Part shown: one piece after another, positions 51,661-60,441 of the stretch
How positions within the stretch are numbered: the first letter of the stretch is position 1
Layout: the number at the start of each line of letters is the position of its first letter
DNA from: Blastocladiella emersonii ATCC 22665
Lineage: Eukaryota > Blastocladiomycota > Blastocladiomycetes > Blastocladiales > Blastocladiaceae
Length of the DNA: 64,000 bases
Assembly (NCBI GenBank): GCA_025594325.1
Contig: JANHCV010000008.1
Coordinates: forward strand, 1,550,001 to 1,614,000
Direction of reading: 5' to 3'
Translations under genes and position numbers: made by a program
Notes under the pieces: model-generated
Told to the model about the DNA's origin: nothing
What the model saw: only the letters and a program-made list of their open reading frames with translations
Databases searched by the model: none

Positions 51661-52599
51661 AAAACTGTGGCTGAGCGCGACCTTGCGCAGTACCGCGGCG
51701 CCGTCGCCCTGCTTGTCGACAACATGGTTCAGACTTTCCGGCTGCCGTATTCCGGCCGGGCCATCGGCGTCAAATTTGAGCGCAAGAAGCGGCTCATCAT
51801 TGTCGAAATCCAGAAAGTCACACAGGCCGTGTCGCCTGTGCTTGGGCTCGGCCCGCTGATCCCGCGCTTTGCGCCGTTCCCCGTCTGTGTGGCCGAACCG
51901 CCCCTGTCGCGTTTTCTGCACCGCGTCTCGCTTGATACGCTCAACGGCATGTACACGCGCGCCGAGTGGACGCCTGGCCAGCGCGTCGTTTCCGCGCCGC
52001 CAGGCACCGTATCCGGCGGCCGCAACGTCCACGCGGCGAACGCCGTCGCGCTCAAGATGCTGATCTCCAACATCATGGACTCCGCGGCCGCATGGTTGGC
52101 TCGTGTGCCATCAAGCTCGCCAGTCCCGAGACCCTGCGCGGGCTGATCGCCGTCATAATCGTGAACCGCCCCGTCGTGATCCCGCCGCAGGGCAAGGCCG
52201 AGGGCCTCACGCCCGCGCTTGATGTCAGCAACCTGTACGTGCCGGGGCTCCAGTCTAAGTCGACAGGCACTGCGGCCGCGCGCGCCAACGTGCAACGGCT
52301 GCGCAAGGTCGCTGAAATGTCGGAAACCGCGTACTTTCGCATGTGCAAGCGGCTGTTCCCGATCATCAAGTGGTCCGGCGAGCATGCTGATGCGAACTGC
52401 CGAGTATCTCGAGTACTGCAGCGCGGCCATGGTCGACCAGTCGATCCCGGACATCAACATGTACCCGCAGACCGGGCCGGGCACGCGGCCGTTTGCGGCG
52501 ACCACGGCCGTGTCGTTTGCGGGCCTCAAATCGGAGCTCAAGCGCGCGGTGCTGCCGCCGCTGTTTCCCAACTTTAGCACTCCGCTGGACCCCAAGTGA
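51649..52599 (+). pseudogene. Unknown protein (~310 codons) with two frame changes
   Basis: Starts MSLSKTVAERDLAQYRGAV at 51649 and reads well to about 52095 (VALLVDNMVQTFRLPYSGRA, KKRLIIVEIQKVTQAVSPVL, FLHRVSLDTLNGMYTRAEW, ALKMLISNIMDSAAA). It continues in the next frame (SCAIKLASPETLRGLIAVII, LDVSNLYVPGLQSKS, YFRMCKRLFPIIKWSG) and, after about 52380, returns to the first frame (RTAEYLEYCSAAMVDQSIPD, LPPLFPNFSTPLDPK). No splice signals fit the shifts. One protein of unknown family with two one-base lesions. Confidence 0.5.
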
Positions 52600-52693
52600 G
52601 GGCGAGTAGCGCGCACGATCGACGCAGTGAATAGATGAGAGGATACCGAGTGGTATTGTACGACTTGACTCGAGGTGCGATCAAGATAGCTTA

Positions 52694-54479
52694 TCAAAAG
52701 CCAGACGTGAAGGTGCCGCCGTCAGCGACCTTGGTGCGAAGCAGCTCAATCGACTCGGCGTTGAGCTCGACGATATCCACGCGAAGCTCCTCGAGCTCGT
52801 TCGGAAGATATGCGGCGAGCACCAACGCGCCGACGTCGGTGAACGGGTTCCAGTTCACGCACACCTTTTTGAGCGTCTGAGGCAGCGCGGGGGCGAGGGC
52901 CTGGATCGCGGCGTCGTCGAGATTCGTCTGGGACAAGTCGAGCGACTCGAGCTGCGGCGGCATGTGCTCGGCGAGATGCTGTGCGCCCGCGGCGCCAATG
53001 CACGTCCACTTGAGGTTTTTTTTTGAGCTCGCGCAGCGTGGGCGCCAGACGCAAAGCGATAAGCGCCATGTAATTGGAGGACGCCCCGCCCTCGTGGAAA
53101 TGGAGCTGCAGCATCGTGATCACCTCGGACACGTCAAAGTGGGGCTGGCCGCACAGGGGCGTGACGCTGAGATCGAGCGAGACGAGGTTGGGCGGGAGCG
53201 ACGCCGCGATGAGCGCAGCGAGCTCGAGTTGCGGAACGCTAAGCGTGCCGGTGCGTTCGGGAAGGTCCTGCGCGTATGGCGTGCAAGACGACATCTCGAG
53301 TCGCTCGAGCCCAGCGGGGAACGACCAGCCGAGTGGCGCGTCGCTGGTCTTGCGGTCCAAATGGTTCGCGGACAAGTCGAGCGAGCGAAGCGTCGGCGGG
53401 AAATGGTGGTAAAGCGCGCCGAGCTGCGTGGCGGTGAGCTGGTCGTTGCTGATGTTGAGCGAGACCAGGCCGGGCGGCAGGTGCGGGAAGAGCACCGCGA
53501 ACGCGTCGTCCGTGAGCAAGCAGTTGGACATGGCGAGACTGGTGATGCTGGGCGAGAGCGAAGCCAGGTGCGGGTACGCGTCGCGCTCGAGCGAGATGTT
53601 GCACAGCGAAAGCGAGGTGAGGGTCGAGGGAAGCGACGAAAGGAGGAGCAAAGCGTGCCCGCGCGGCGTGGACCAGGTGACGGAAAGCGACTCGAGGTGC
53701 GGCGGCCACGACCACGACTTGGGTTGGCCGGGATCGGCATGCGGCGCGCTCCAGCCCTGCGACCACTCAATCTTGGTGAGCGACTCGGGCAAGCGGAGCA
53801 GCATGAGGCGCGGCATGTCGATGGCGCAGCGCTCAAGCTTGAGCGAGCGGAGCGCCTGGTTCGGGCTCGCCATGGCCTCGTTCAGTGCCGCGACGGCATC
53901 AAGCGAAAAGTACTCGTTGCGGAAGGCGACCTTGGTCAGCTGGCCGGATGAGATGCCAGCCACCGCGTCGTTGATGGAGACGAAAGGCGCCTCCACGGGA
54001 GGGCGAGGCTAGACAGTCGAGAGAGTGTGAGTGGACGTGACTCGATCAGTGTGACGAGTCAGCGTACGCAGCTGGGGAAGAGCGCGGCGAGTTGGCCGAG
54101 GTTGAGGCGCTTCAGCACATCCATAGTCGAACCGCCTGGGCACTGCGGGTGCGTGATCGGGAGACCCGAGCGGCCCCACCACTCCATGGCCTCAAGCGAC
54201 TTGCCGTTCGCGCCCGAGAGCGCCACGTGCGAGTAGACAGACGAGTGGAAGCCCCGAGTCGCGCCACTTGTCGAGCACCTTCACGGCGCCGCGCGTGCTC
54301 GCTGTGTCCATGGACAGCTTAGGAGAGCGCTTCAAGATGGCTCGAACGACGCCCGGGATCAAGTCCGCGGGCAGGACGCGCGCATACTCGCTCAGGCCCG
54401 CGACGTCGTTGGGGTCGTCGTGCAGGTGCACGGCGCGGACGAGCACTTTCTCGATGATCTCGGCGAGGGCCAGCTTCAT
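52694..54479 (-). pseudogene. LRR protein E, two exons, two frame breaks
   Basis: Exon 1 (54479-54068) starts MKLALAEIIEKVLVRAVHLH and has the ankyrin-like pattern (SMDTASTRGAVKVLDKWRDS, then in another frame SLEAMEWWGRSGLPI). The frame changes at a CCCC run at 54252-54255. A 59-nt intron (GTACGC...CTAG) leads to exon 2 (54008-52694) with LRRs such as FPPTLRSLDLSANHLDRK. A second break lies at a nine-T run (53016-53024), after which MPPQLESLDLSQTNLDDAAI and LPQTLKKVCVNWNPFTDVG follow to the stop at 52694. Its N-terminus pairs with gene A rather than with B, C and D. Both breaks are at homopolymers, so sequencing error is a real alternative to pseudogenisation. Confidence 0.65.
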
Positions 54480-54550
54480 TTGTTTCCGTGATCGCTGGTG
54501 GGCGGCGGGGGGAGTGCGAACTGTCCGCGGCGCGTCACGCGAATTTGAGC

Positions 54551-54568
54551 ACGCGTCGACGCGTCACG
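54551..54568 (-). promoter_or_regulatory. Tandem ACGCGTC sites upstream of LRR gene E
   Basis: ACGCGT (54551-54556) overlaps into GACGCGTC (54558-54565) followed by CACGT, about 70-90 bp upstream of the start at 54479. CATGTG lies at 54657-54662. Confidence 0.45.
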
Positions 54569-55045
54569 TTCTGATCAATCTCTCTCCTGTGAGTTCGCTG
54601 CATTCTCACTGCCATGAATCACTTGATGCAATACGCTCAACACGCGTCAATGAATCATGTGCGCGGCTTTGGCGACCTGCCGTGCAAATAGCTAGACTTG
54701 GTCCTGGAAATTGCGGACCCGAGATCCACACTCGCAGCCGCATCACGCTCGCTCCACTTCTTGTCGGCAGACTGGGAGGTCAGTGAAATATGGTTCCATT
54801 CCCGCCTTGCGCACGTGGCACTGGCGCACCGCGAGCAGTGCCGCCGATCCTTGTTGTGCTGGCCTCAACTCGGCAGCCTTCCAAAGAATACGGTCGGCTT
54901 TGCGTTGTATGTACTATGCCGATGGATGCGTCAGCACCACAGCGAGCTTCTCATTTACATCACACGACTGCGTCTTGACGACTACGCGTACCAGAAATCC
55001 CGCTCTGCGCAAGGCGTTACGGCGTTGGAAGTCAAACTCTAAGTC
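54569..55045. other. Intergenic
   Basis: Short frames only; nothing recognised. Confidence 0.35.
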
Positions 55046-55510
55046 TTGATCTTGAGCGTCACGGGTCAGCGCGATCTTTCGCCATTTGAGCAACCGCTCC
55101 CAGCCTTCATTGTCGTCATCGTGTGCGCTGTTTCCACGGGCCGGGTCGCTGTCCTCAACAGCTGCCCCGCTATCCTCCTTGAGCACTGCCCTGCGCTACT
55201 CGTGACCCGGTTGCAATGGCGAGAGTGGCACGCGCTCTGCTTGTTCAACCTGCTCGCCGAGAACCCCACTGCCAACAAATGGGACGAGAACGGCTTTGAT
55301 GCCCCAGAGTGGTCCGAGCCCGCCCAGTTCGTCGACTACCCGGGCTTTCTTGCGTTCGCTACGTTCCAACTCCCCGCGCTCAAAATGCTCTCGCAGCCAC
55401 AGTTTGCCTTGGATGAACCGCGTGTTCTCGCATTCCTCTCGGTTGATTCCATCTTTATCTCGACTGGGGGTGTGTGCGTTGCACACTCTGTATCAGCAGT
55501 AGGCGACTAG
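55046..55510 (+). CDS. Hypothetical protein fragment
   Basis: The frame includes VTRLQWREWHALCLFNLLAE, EWSEPAQFVDYPGFLAFATF and LKMLSQPQFALDEPRVLAFL, which read like real protein. The opposite strand is also open over much of it, so the strand is not certain. No domain recognised. It abuts the 3' end of the PIF1-like relic. Confidence 0.3.
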   Translation: MILSVTGQRDLSPFEQPLPAFIVVIVCAVSTGRVAVLNSCPAILLEHCPALLVTRLQWREWHALCLFNLLAENPTANKWDENGFDAPEWSEPAQFVDYPGFLAFATFQLPALKMLSQPQFALDEPRVLAFLSVDSIFISTGGVCVAHSVSAVGD

Positions 55511-56567
55511 ACGCATTCCAGGTCGAAAAACTTGTCAGGTTTGAGTCTGAGGCGACGCGCGTGTGTCGCGGCGGCCATCGAGTTCCACGCGTCGCGCACC
55601 GAGTTTTGCGCCGTGCTGAGGACCTGGTCGCTCCAATCGTCGATGCACTCTGGATGCTGGTCCAACACAACGTTTGCTCGGCGCGAGCAAAGAAATTCGA
55701 TCACGCGCTGCGAGGCGTTGCAGTTGCGCAGGTCCTGGAGCACGTTGAGGAACTCCGCGTCGGTCGACTGCTGTATCTGCTGGACAAGAGAAAAGACCGA
55801 GTCAAAGGCGAGCCACTGATCGCGACCAATGTTGGCGTTGGTTCGAGTTTTGCTGACCGCTGGCCACTCCTTAAGCTTCGACCCGCGCTTCTTCTTCTGC
55901 TGCTGAGGCTCGCCATCGACCTGCACCAAGTCTCCATCATGAGCTGCATCCACCTCGCGCTCTGGTTCACGATTGACCAGCTGCTCGGATGGAACCGTGA
56001 GCGAGCGGGCCATGACAGGCTCTAACTGGAATAAGTAGCCGAACCCCGCGAGGACTTGCAGGCCACCAAATGGACAATGGTTGCGGCTCGGATACAGCGC
56101 TTCCAAACACGATGCGCCGCGGCAAGGAGTTCGGTGCCAACATGGAGCTTTTGTCAACGAGGATGAAGTAGACATGGCGTAAAGACTCCATATTCTTCTT
56201 GATTGCGTTGATTACCGACTTGGTTGCTGAAACGGTCGTACCGATACCGCACACGGCGTGGATCTTGGATCCGCCAATGGGCATCGCGTCTACCTCAGTT
56301 AGCGAGCAGATTCTAAGCCACAAACTCCCAGCCTCTGGCGGCGAACATGTCTCGAACCGAGTTGATGACGCGACTCAAATGCACCTGTGGGAGCCACCAA
56401 AGTCGAAATCGGGAATGAGTTGGAAAGCGCCGCGGCGCGGGCACGGCTGGCGCACCACACGCACGCTCCCACAAGCCGCACGTCCTGCTAGAGTAGTTTA
56501 TGTGCAGCTTCCCCGGCTTGGCTCTATATTTTACTCCTCCTATTACCCAGACGCGCCGGCTTCTCAC
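55507..56567 (-). pseudogene. PIF1-like helicase relic
   Basis: Read across at least three frames in order: VINSVRDMFAARGWEFVA; MPIGGSKIHAVCGIG (motif Ia, usually GGxTIHxFxGIG); VYFILVDKSSM (Walker B, usually IDEISM, here DKSS); PFGGLQVLAGFGYLFQLEPV (motif III, usually PFGGxQxxxxGDFxQLPPV); then DAEFLNVLQDLRNCNASQRVIEFLCSRR (the usual 'F..iL..iR.g....' block). No Walker A is found. The Asp-Glu and Gly-Asp catalytic residues are lost and frames shift, so it is not a working helicase. Family members unwind DNA in host maintenance, Helitrons and some large DNA viruses. Which source applies is unclear. Confidence 0.6.
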
Positions 56568-56731
56568 GTTTTCACACCCGGCCCCAGCCCCGCCCCCGCA
56601 TCACCACCGCCGCGCCGCAACTACACACACACACGCTTATCGCCGTCCCATCGCATGCGCCAACCGCTCGGCTTCTTTATCATCCTCTCATTTGCCAAAC
56701 CACGCCGTCTTTGGGACGATTTCAGAAATTG

Positions 56732-56754
56732 CAGCTGGAGCTACGCTCCAGCTG
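56732..56754. repeat. Hairpin CAGCTGGAGC
   Basis: A 10-bp perfect stem (56732-56741 with 56745-56754) around a 3-nt loop, in T-rich sequence. Confidence 0.7.
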
Positions 56755-57044
56755 AGTCTTCTCCGTGCGCGAGACGCCTCTTTTTTCTTTCCTTTTCCTG
56801 CGATTGCTTGCTCTTTGCTTTCCTTTGTGAGCGCACTAATCGATTGCAAGTAACGGTCAATCGTCTTTTATACTTGGCCTTCACCTTTGCCCCGTTGCGT
56901 GCCACACTGCTCGCTGTTTGTGGCTCATTTGCCTTCCACTTATGCCGCCTGTTTTCACACCCCGCAGAGCTCGATTCCTATCACCATTCACCCCTTTTCC
57001 CTGTTGCGCTAGATCTTCGATTACCTCACGGTTGTGTTTATGAG

Positions 57045-57072
57045 CTGAGGTATCCTTATAAGGATACCTCAG
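57045..57072. repeat. 28-bp perfect palindrome
   Basis: CTGAGGTATCCTTA followed directly by its reverse complement, with no spacer. Confidence 0.9.
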
Positions 57073-57113
57073 GATAGGATTAAATGGCTATAGAGGTAGA
57101 TGTGGTTAGGTCT

Positions 57114-57150
57114 ATCCCTGGGGACGCCCGTCAGAAACATCCCCAGGGAT
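57114..57150. repeat. Hairpin with 11-bp perfect stem
   Basis: ATCCCTGGGGA (57114-57124) pairs with TCCCCAGGGAT (57140-57150) across a 15-nt loop, 41 bp after the 28-bp palindrome. Confidence 0.85.
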
Positions 57151-57188
57151 GCGCGCGCGCCCGCAGCCACGAAGTGGCGGAGGGTCCT

Positions 57189-57258
57189 CACGTGATAAGT
57201 CGACGCGTCTCCAAGTGTCTCGCGGCCCACGTGACGGTCATCTGATCCGCGACGCGTC
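57189..57258. promoter_or_regulatory. Two tandem CACGTG + GACGCGTC modules
   Basis: CACGTG 57189-57194 with GACGCGTC 57202-57209, then CACGTG 57228-57233 with GACGCGTC 57251-57258. No intact host gene is adjacent, so they may be leftovers of a promoter separated from its gene. Confidence 0.45.
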
Positions 57259-57357
57259 TCGAAATGACTTTGCGATTATTCGATGAATTGAAATCCACGA
57301 CGGGCATGGGCGATATTGGCAAACGTCTATGAATCCGTCGGCGCGGTGAGGAAATGG

Positions 57358-57875
57358 TGAGTCGGTTGGTGAGAGTATTGGTGAGGTCGGTGAGAGTGTG
57401 TCCCTGTGTCCCAGTGTCCCAGCGATTTTCACTTGTAGCTCGTATTTTGAACTGAAAACAGCATACTAACTAAGTATGTTAGTTATATTTTTCAAATTTC
57501 TAAAAAAGAATATTTAGCTGGGACACTGGGACACTGGGACACAAGTAGGTTGATAGAGTAGACGGCCATTTGGTAGTGGGTTTCAGTCGTCATAGTCCAT
57601 GCCATCTGAGAAGCGGGCGCGGCGGATTTCCAGGTCACTGGGCGATCCAGCTGTGGGACCGAGTGAGTCAGTCAGTGAGAGTATTGATGAGGGTCGGTGC
57701 GATCTGTGTCCCAGTGTCCCAGTGTCCCAGCACCTTTCACTTGTAGCTCGTATTTTGAACTGAAAACAACATACATACTAAGTATGTTACTTTTTTTTCT
57801 TAAATTTATAGAAAAGAATATTTAGCTGGGACACAGGGACACAGGGACACAAGTAGGTTGATAGAGTAGGCGGCG
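57358..57875. repeat. Two ~210-bp direct repeats (period ~305), each an imperfect palindrome
   Basis: Unit 1 is about 57358-57574 and unit 2 about 57663-57875. Each has two or three tandem GTGTCCCA octamers (57400-57422; 57705-57730), a shared AT-rich core (ACTTGTAGCTCGTATTTTGA ... AAAAGAATATTTAG), and the octamer inverted as TGGGACAC repeats (57518-57542; 57826-57849), then AAGTAGGTTGATAGAGTAG. Such iterons around an AT-rich core resemble replication-origin or MITE-like structures. Confidence 0.85.
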
Positions 57876-58300
57876 AAAGTGGAAGTGAAGTGAAGTGAAA
57901 GTCGGTCCACCAAGCCACGCGTGATCACCAGCCACCCCCATGTAATTATCGATGACCAAGCGGTTCATAATCGACCTCGCCCCACCGCTTGCCAAGCTCA
58001 TTACCAAGGCCTTGATTGAGCAGGCTTGGCGTGGAGATTCCCTGCTTGCGTCCCTATAGCGGGTTGAGTAACTGCCTTGTTGCTGCAACGAAAGACCCCT
58101 ATAAGAACCAAGTACGGCCCGCCTCGTCCACGCTCTCTCATGGCTTCGGTCATCACTCCCTCCTCGCCCTTTGCAGATGCTTGATCATAGGTGGTGCACC
58201 ATCATGTAAAAGTTTCTGCACTGGTTTGGCCAGGTTCATTGCATGGAGTCGCGAACTATGCCTTGGATCTGGCCCTCCCTTTGTTTGGTGCTGTGTGGTT

Positions 58301-58404
58301 TGACGAGTTTTTTGGGACTTGTGCGTTTACGATTTGGCGTGCTGTGTGCGGCTGACGAGTTTTTTGGGACTTGTGCGTTTACGATTTGGCGTGCTGTGTG
58401 GAAA
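58301..58404. repeat. 52-bp tandem duplication
   Basis: TGACGAGTTTTTTGGGACTT and the following bases to GCTGTGTG occur at 58301 and again at 58353 with almost no change. Confidence 0.85.
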
Positions 58405-58642
58405 GAGATTTTGCTTGCGTATTTGTGTAATCAAACGACAATGACGCCGTCGCCGCGTTCTCTGGTTCGTTCTTGTGACTGGCCACCACAGGAATGGATT
58501 GTAGAGCGCGGCGACAGTCCAAAGGGCGGGACTGGCCACCCCGTTCTGGATGCTGAGTCCCCATTGCTACTTTACGTCCATGTTGCGATCGCGTTTGACG
58601 AGTCACGTTTGGCAAATTTAGTGCCGCGAAACTCTAAGAATA

Positions 58643-59128
58643 ATGAGTTCGCCAGATATCGTGTTGAAGGAATTCCGCAAACGGTTTGTTGATGTTCAGA
58701 ATGGGCGGATATACATTCGAATGAAGGACAACTCGCTTAAAGAGACTGGGTTGAGTAAAAATACCAAAGGGTACCTCCAGGTTTTGATCGAAGGTCGGAA
58801 GCAAAGCGTTCGTCGCATTATCATGACTGTCCACCTTGGCCGCGAACTACTTCCAGGAGAACAAGTGAATCACATTAATCACAAACGGGATGACAATCGG
58901 ATTGCGAACTTGGAAATCGTCTCGGCCCAACAAAACAGTCAATGGCGAAGCACTACGACTAGAGTCACACAGCGTCGAAACGGTAAATGGCAAGCGATGA
59001 TCTGGACAGATGGCCGTCAAAGACACATTGGTTCGTACAAAACCCGCGAAGAAGCCTTAGTCGCACGCCACGCCGCTGCTCGCGCCCTCAACGCTCAAGG
59101 TCACCGATTCTACATCCCAGAAGAGTAA
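58643..59128 (+). CDS. HNH homing-type endonuclease (161 aa)
   Basis: An N-terminal NUMOD-like beta region (GRIYIRMKDNSLKETGLS, TKGYLQVLIEGRKQSVRRII) is followed by an HNH_3-type core, TVHLGRELLPGEQVNHINHK then DDNRIANLEIVSAQQNSQWR (about residues 62-101), with the H-N-H pattern intact. The C-terminal ~50 residues look like an AP2-type DNA-binding motif (GKWQAMIWTDGRQRHIGSYK, EEALVARHAAARAL). Such small nucleases are common passengers in phages, PLVs and large DNA viruses and cleave DNA at specific sites. Preceded by AATAATGAG at the start codon. Confidence 0.9.
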   Translation: MSSPDIVLKEFRKRFVDVQNGRIYIRMKDNSLKETGLSKNTKGYLQVLIEGRKQSVRRIIMTVHLGRELLPGEQVNHINHKRDDNRIANLEIVSAQQNSQWRSTTTRVTQRRNGKWQAMIWTDGRQRHIGSYKTREEALVARHAAARALNAQGHRFYIPEE

Positions 59129-59363
59129 TGTCACTCGGCTTCCCTACCCGCGTCTCCTTTCCAGAAAATATACAAGTCAAACAAGGCACGTCATCCAAAT
59201 GCTCTTCTACGCGATAGCCATCCACAAGTCCACTCATTGACTCTTCATACTCATAAAGGCACGCCCAGCAAATGGGCTCTCCGCAAGATTCACAGAATGC
59301 GTGTAGATCAAATACGTCGACTTGGCATGCACAGCTGTTACAGGGCGAGTCCAGGGTCTCCAT
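59088..59363 (-). CDS. Small cysteine-rich protein (~91 aa), probable zinc binder
   Basis: Starts METLDSPCNSCACQVDVF. CxxC pairs occur in CNSC, CESC and CLTC plus CWAC (FCESCGEPICWACLYEYEES), as in RING or B-box-like cross-braced zinc folds. Its 3' end overlaps the HNH gene by 41 bp on the opposite strand. It is divergent from the RING gene at 59438 with a shared TATA-like box between them. Viral accessory protein of unknown role. Confidence 0.6.
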   Translation of the reverse strand: METLDSPCNSCACQVDVFDLHAFCESCGEPICWACLYEYEESMSGLVDGYRVEEHLDDVPCLTCIFSGKETRVGKPSDITLLGCRIGDLER

Positions 59364-59382
59364 ACTGTGATCACGCGCTGTG

Positions 59383-59390
59383 TATTTAAA
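59383..59390. promoter_or_regulatory. TATTTAAA between divergent viral genes
   Basis: AT-rich TATA-like box 20-27 bp upstream of the minus-strand start (59363) and about 48-55 bp upstream of the plus-strand start (59438). Confidence 0.45.
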
Positions 59391-59437
59391 CCGCCAAACG
59401 CATTCAAGCAGTTCTTTCTTTACTTGTCGTTCTGTAA

Positions 59438-59950
59438 ATGGAAGATTCCAAAACAAAGTGCGCGACCTGTTCGAGCGAGCCCCCAACCGGCCGTCTCAAG
59501 CAGTGCCAAGGGTGCGGCGTGGAAGTTTGTAAGATTTGTTTGAAACGCGTTACCAAGCTCTGCCCTGTTTGTAGATCCGGCGCACAGCCCTTTGTCATTG
59601 ACCTTTTCAAAGTCCTGACTAAACGCAATGAATATCTACAGCGGCAGCTCCAGCAGCCTCGCACAGAATGTCTGGGTTGTATCCACCACCCCCACGCTCT
59701 GGCACGGATATCAGTAGCAAATGAAGAGGTTTTTCGTAAGACCCGCGACCAGATGAAGGCTGACTACGAGCACGCACTCGCGCAAAAGCGCCAACAATGG
59801 TTCCTGATGGGTGCAGAGTCGATTCTCAAAGACACTGATCCGGCTAAACTTGCTATTCAGGAGAAAGTCTCTGGTGGATTCGGAGACGTGTACAACAAGT
59901 ACCGGACATCCCCACGGATGTGCAAAGTAAACGAGTGGAACGCACACTGA
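59438..59950 (+). CDS. RING-finger protein (170 aa), viral
   Basis: N-terminal RING-like zinc finger (about residues 8-47): CATC, CQGC, VCKIC, LCPVC. Some ligands differ from the classical C3HC4 spacing. A coiled helix region follows (FKVLTKRNEYLQRQLQQPR), then a second Cys/His cluster (CLGCIHHPH), then a helical C-terminus (FRKTRDQMKADYEHALAQKR). RING proteins usually act as ubiquitin ligases. In DNA viruses they often redirect host proteins for degradation; that role is inferred. Confidence 0.7.
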   Translation: MEDSKTKCATCSSEPPTGRLKQCQGCGVEVCKICLKRVTKLCPVCRSGAQPFVIDLFKVLTKRNEYLQRQLQQPRTECLGCIHHPHALARISVANEEVFRKTRDQMKADYEHALAQKRQQWFLMGAESILKDTDPAKLAIQEKVSGGFGDVYNKYRTSPRMCKVNEWNAH

Positions 59951-59974
59951 ATTCTTTCGCTCAAGACTTTGTAA

Positions 59975-60139
59975 ATGGCAGTACCAACTCGATTCCAGGC
60001 GCCATGCGACCACGATCGCATTCCAGGTTGGCTTGATCAGCACGATATCGTCCGTGCAACCATTCTCTGTCCGCGCTGCGAACGCCGAGTGACGTACAAA
60101 CGCACAGACTACGATAGCGACGAATATTTTAGCGACTAA
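59975..60139 (+). CDS. Small zinc-ribbon-like protein (54 aa)
   Basis: ATG at 59975 to TAA at 60139, starting 24 bp after the RING gene. It has one CPRC pair preceded by C-D-H-D, compatible with a single zinc site, and an acidic tail (YDSDEYFSD). Short but with strong coding character; role unknown. Confidence 0.5.
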   Translation: MAVPTRFQAPCDHDRIPGWLDQHDIVRATILCPRCERRVTYKRTDYDSDEYFSD

Positions 60140-60178
60140 GTCTTTCAGAGGTACATGGAGGTAATTCTGAAAGGTAAT

Positions 60179-60426
60179 TCATTCAAAGTACACGGTGTAT
60201 TTCTCGCCGGGCTTCAGTGTGCCACGGACCGCCGTGTACTTGATCGTTCCTGGCTTTGGAGCGCTCAGCATCTCGATGGGCAAGACAGTCTCGGGGATGT
60301 ACACGGTGGGATTCGGGGATGGCGTACCCTGGGAAGTAATACAACTCGTTCCCATGGTGTTCCTTGACTTTGCGGCCGAAAAGAATCCCGTAGCACATTG
60401 CGTTTGAACGAGTTGCCGCTTACCAT
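60179..60426 (-). pseudogene. Small structural-type gene downstream of capsid gene, frame-shifted
   Basis: The ATG at 60426 lies 15 bp after the capsid gene stop. Three frames each hold a protein-like stretch in order: MVSGNSFKRN, then CYGILFGRKVKEHHGNELYY, then PTVYIPETVLPIEML, PGTIKYTAVRGTLKPGEKYT ending at 60179. The last part can start at its own ATG (60355, 58 codons). Either two one-base lesions in an ~80-residue protein, or a short protein starting at 60355. Position and beta-rich composition suggest a minor virion protein. Confidence 0.45.
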
Positions 60427-60441
60427 CGCCCCGAAAAAACT

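Larger units (their letters stand above)
56568..58300. other. Non-coding, palindrome- and repeat-rich boundary region
   Basis: No credible gene. Contains three palindromes, two CACGTG/GACGCGTC modules and two long direct repeats, listed separately. Base composition shifts from GC-rich to AT-rich within it. Confidence 0.5.

Noticed and set aside
57358-57875. CRISPR array
   Set aside because: Only two long units with internal palindromes and no short repeat-spacer pattern, in a eukaryotic contig.
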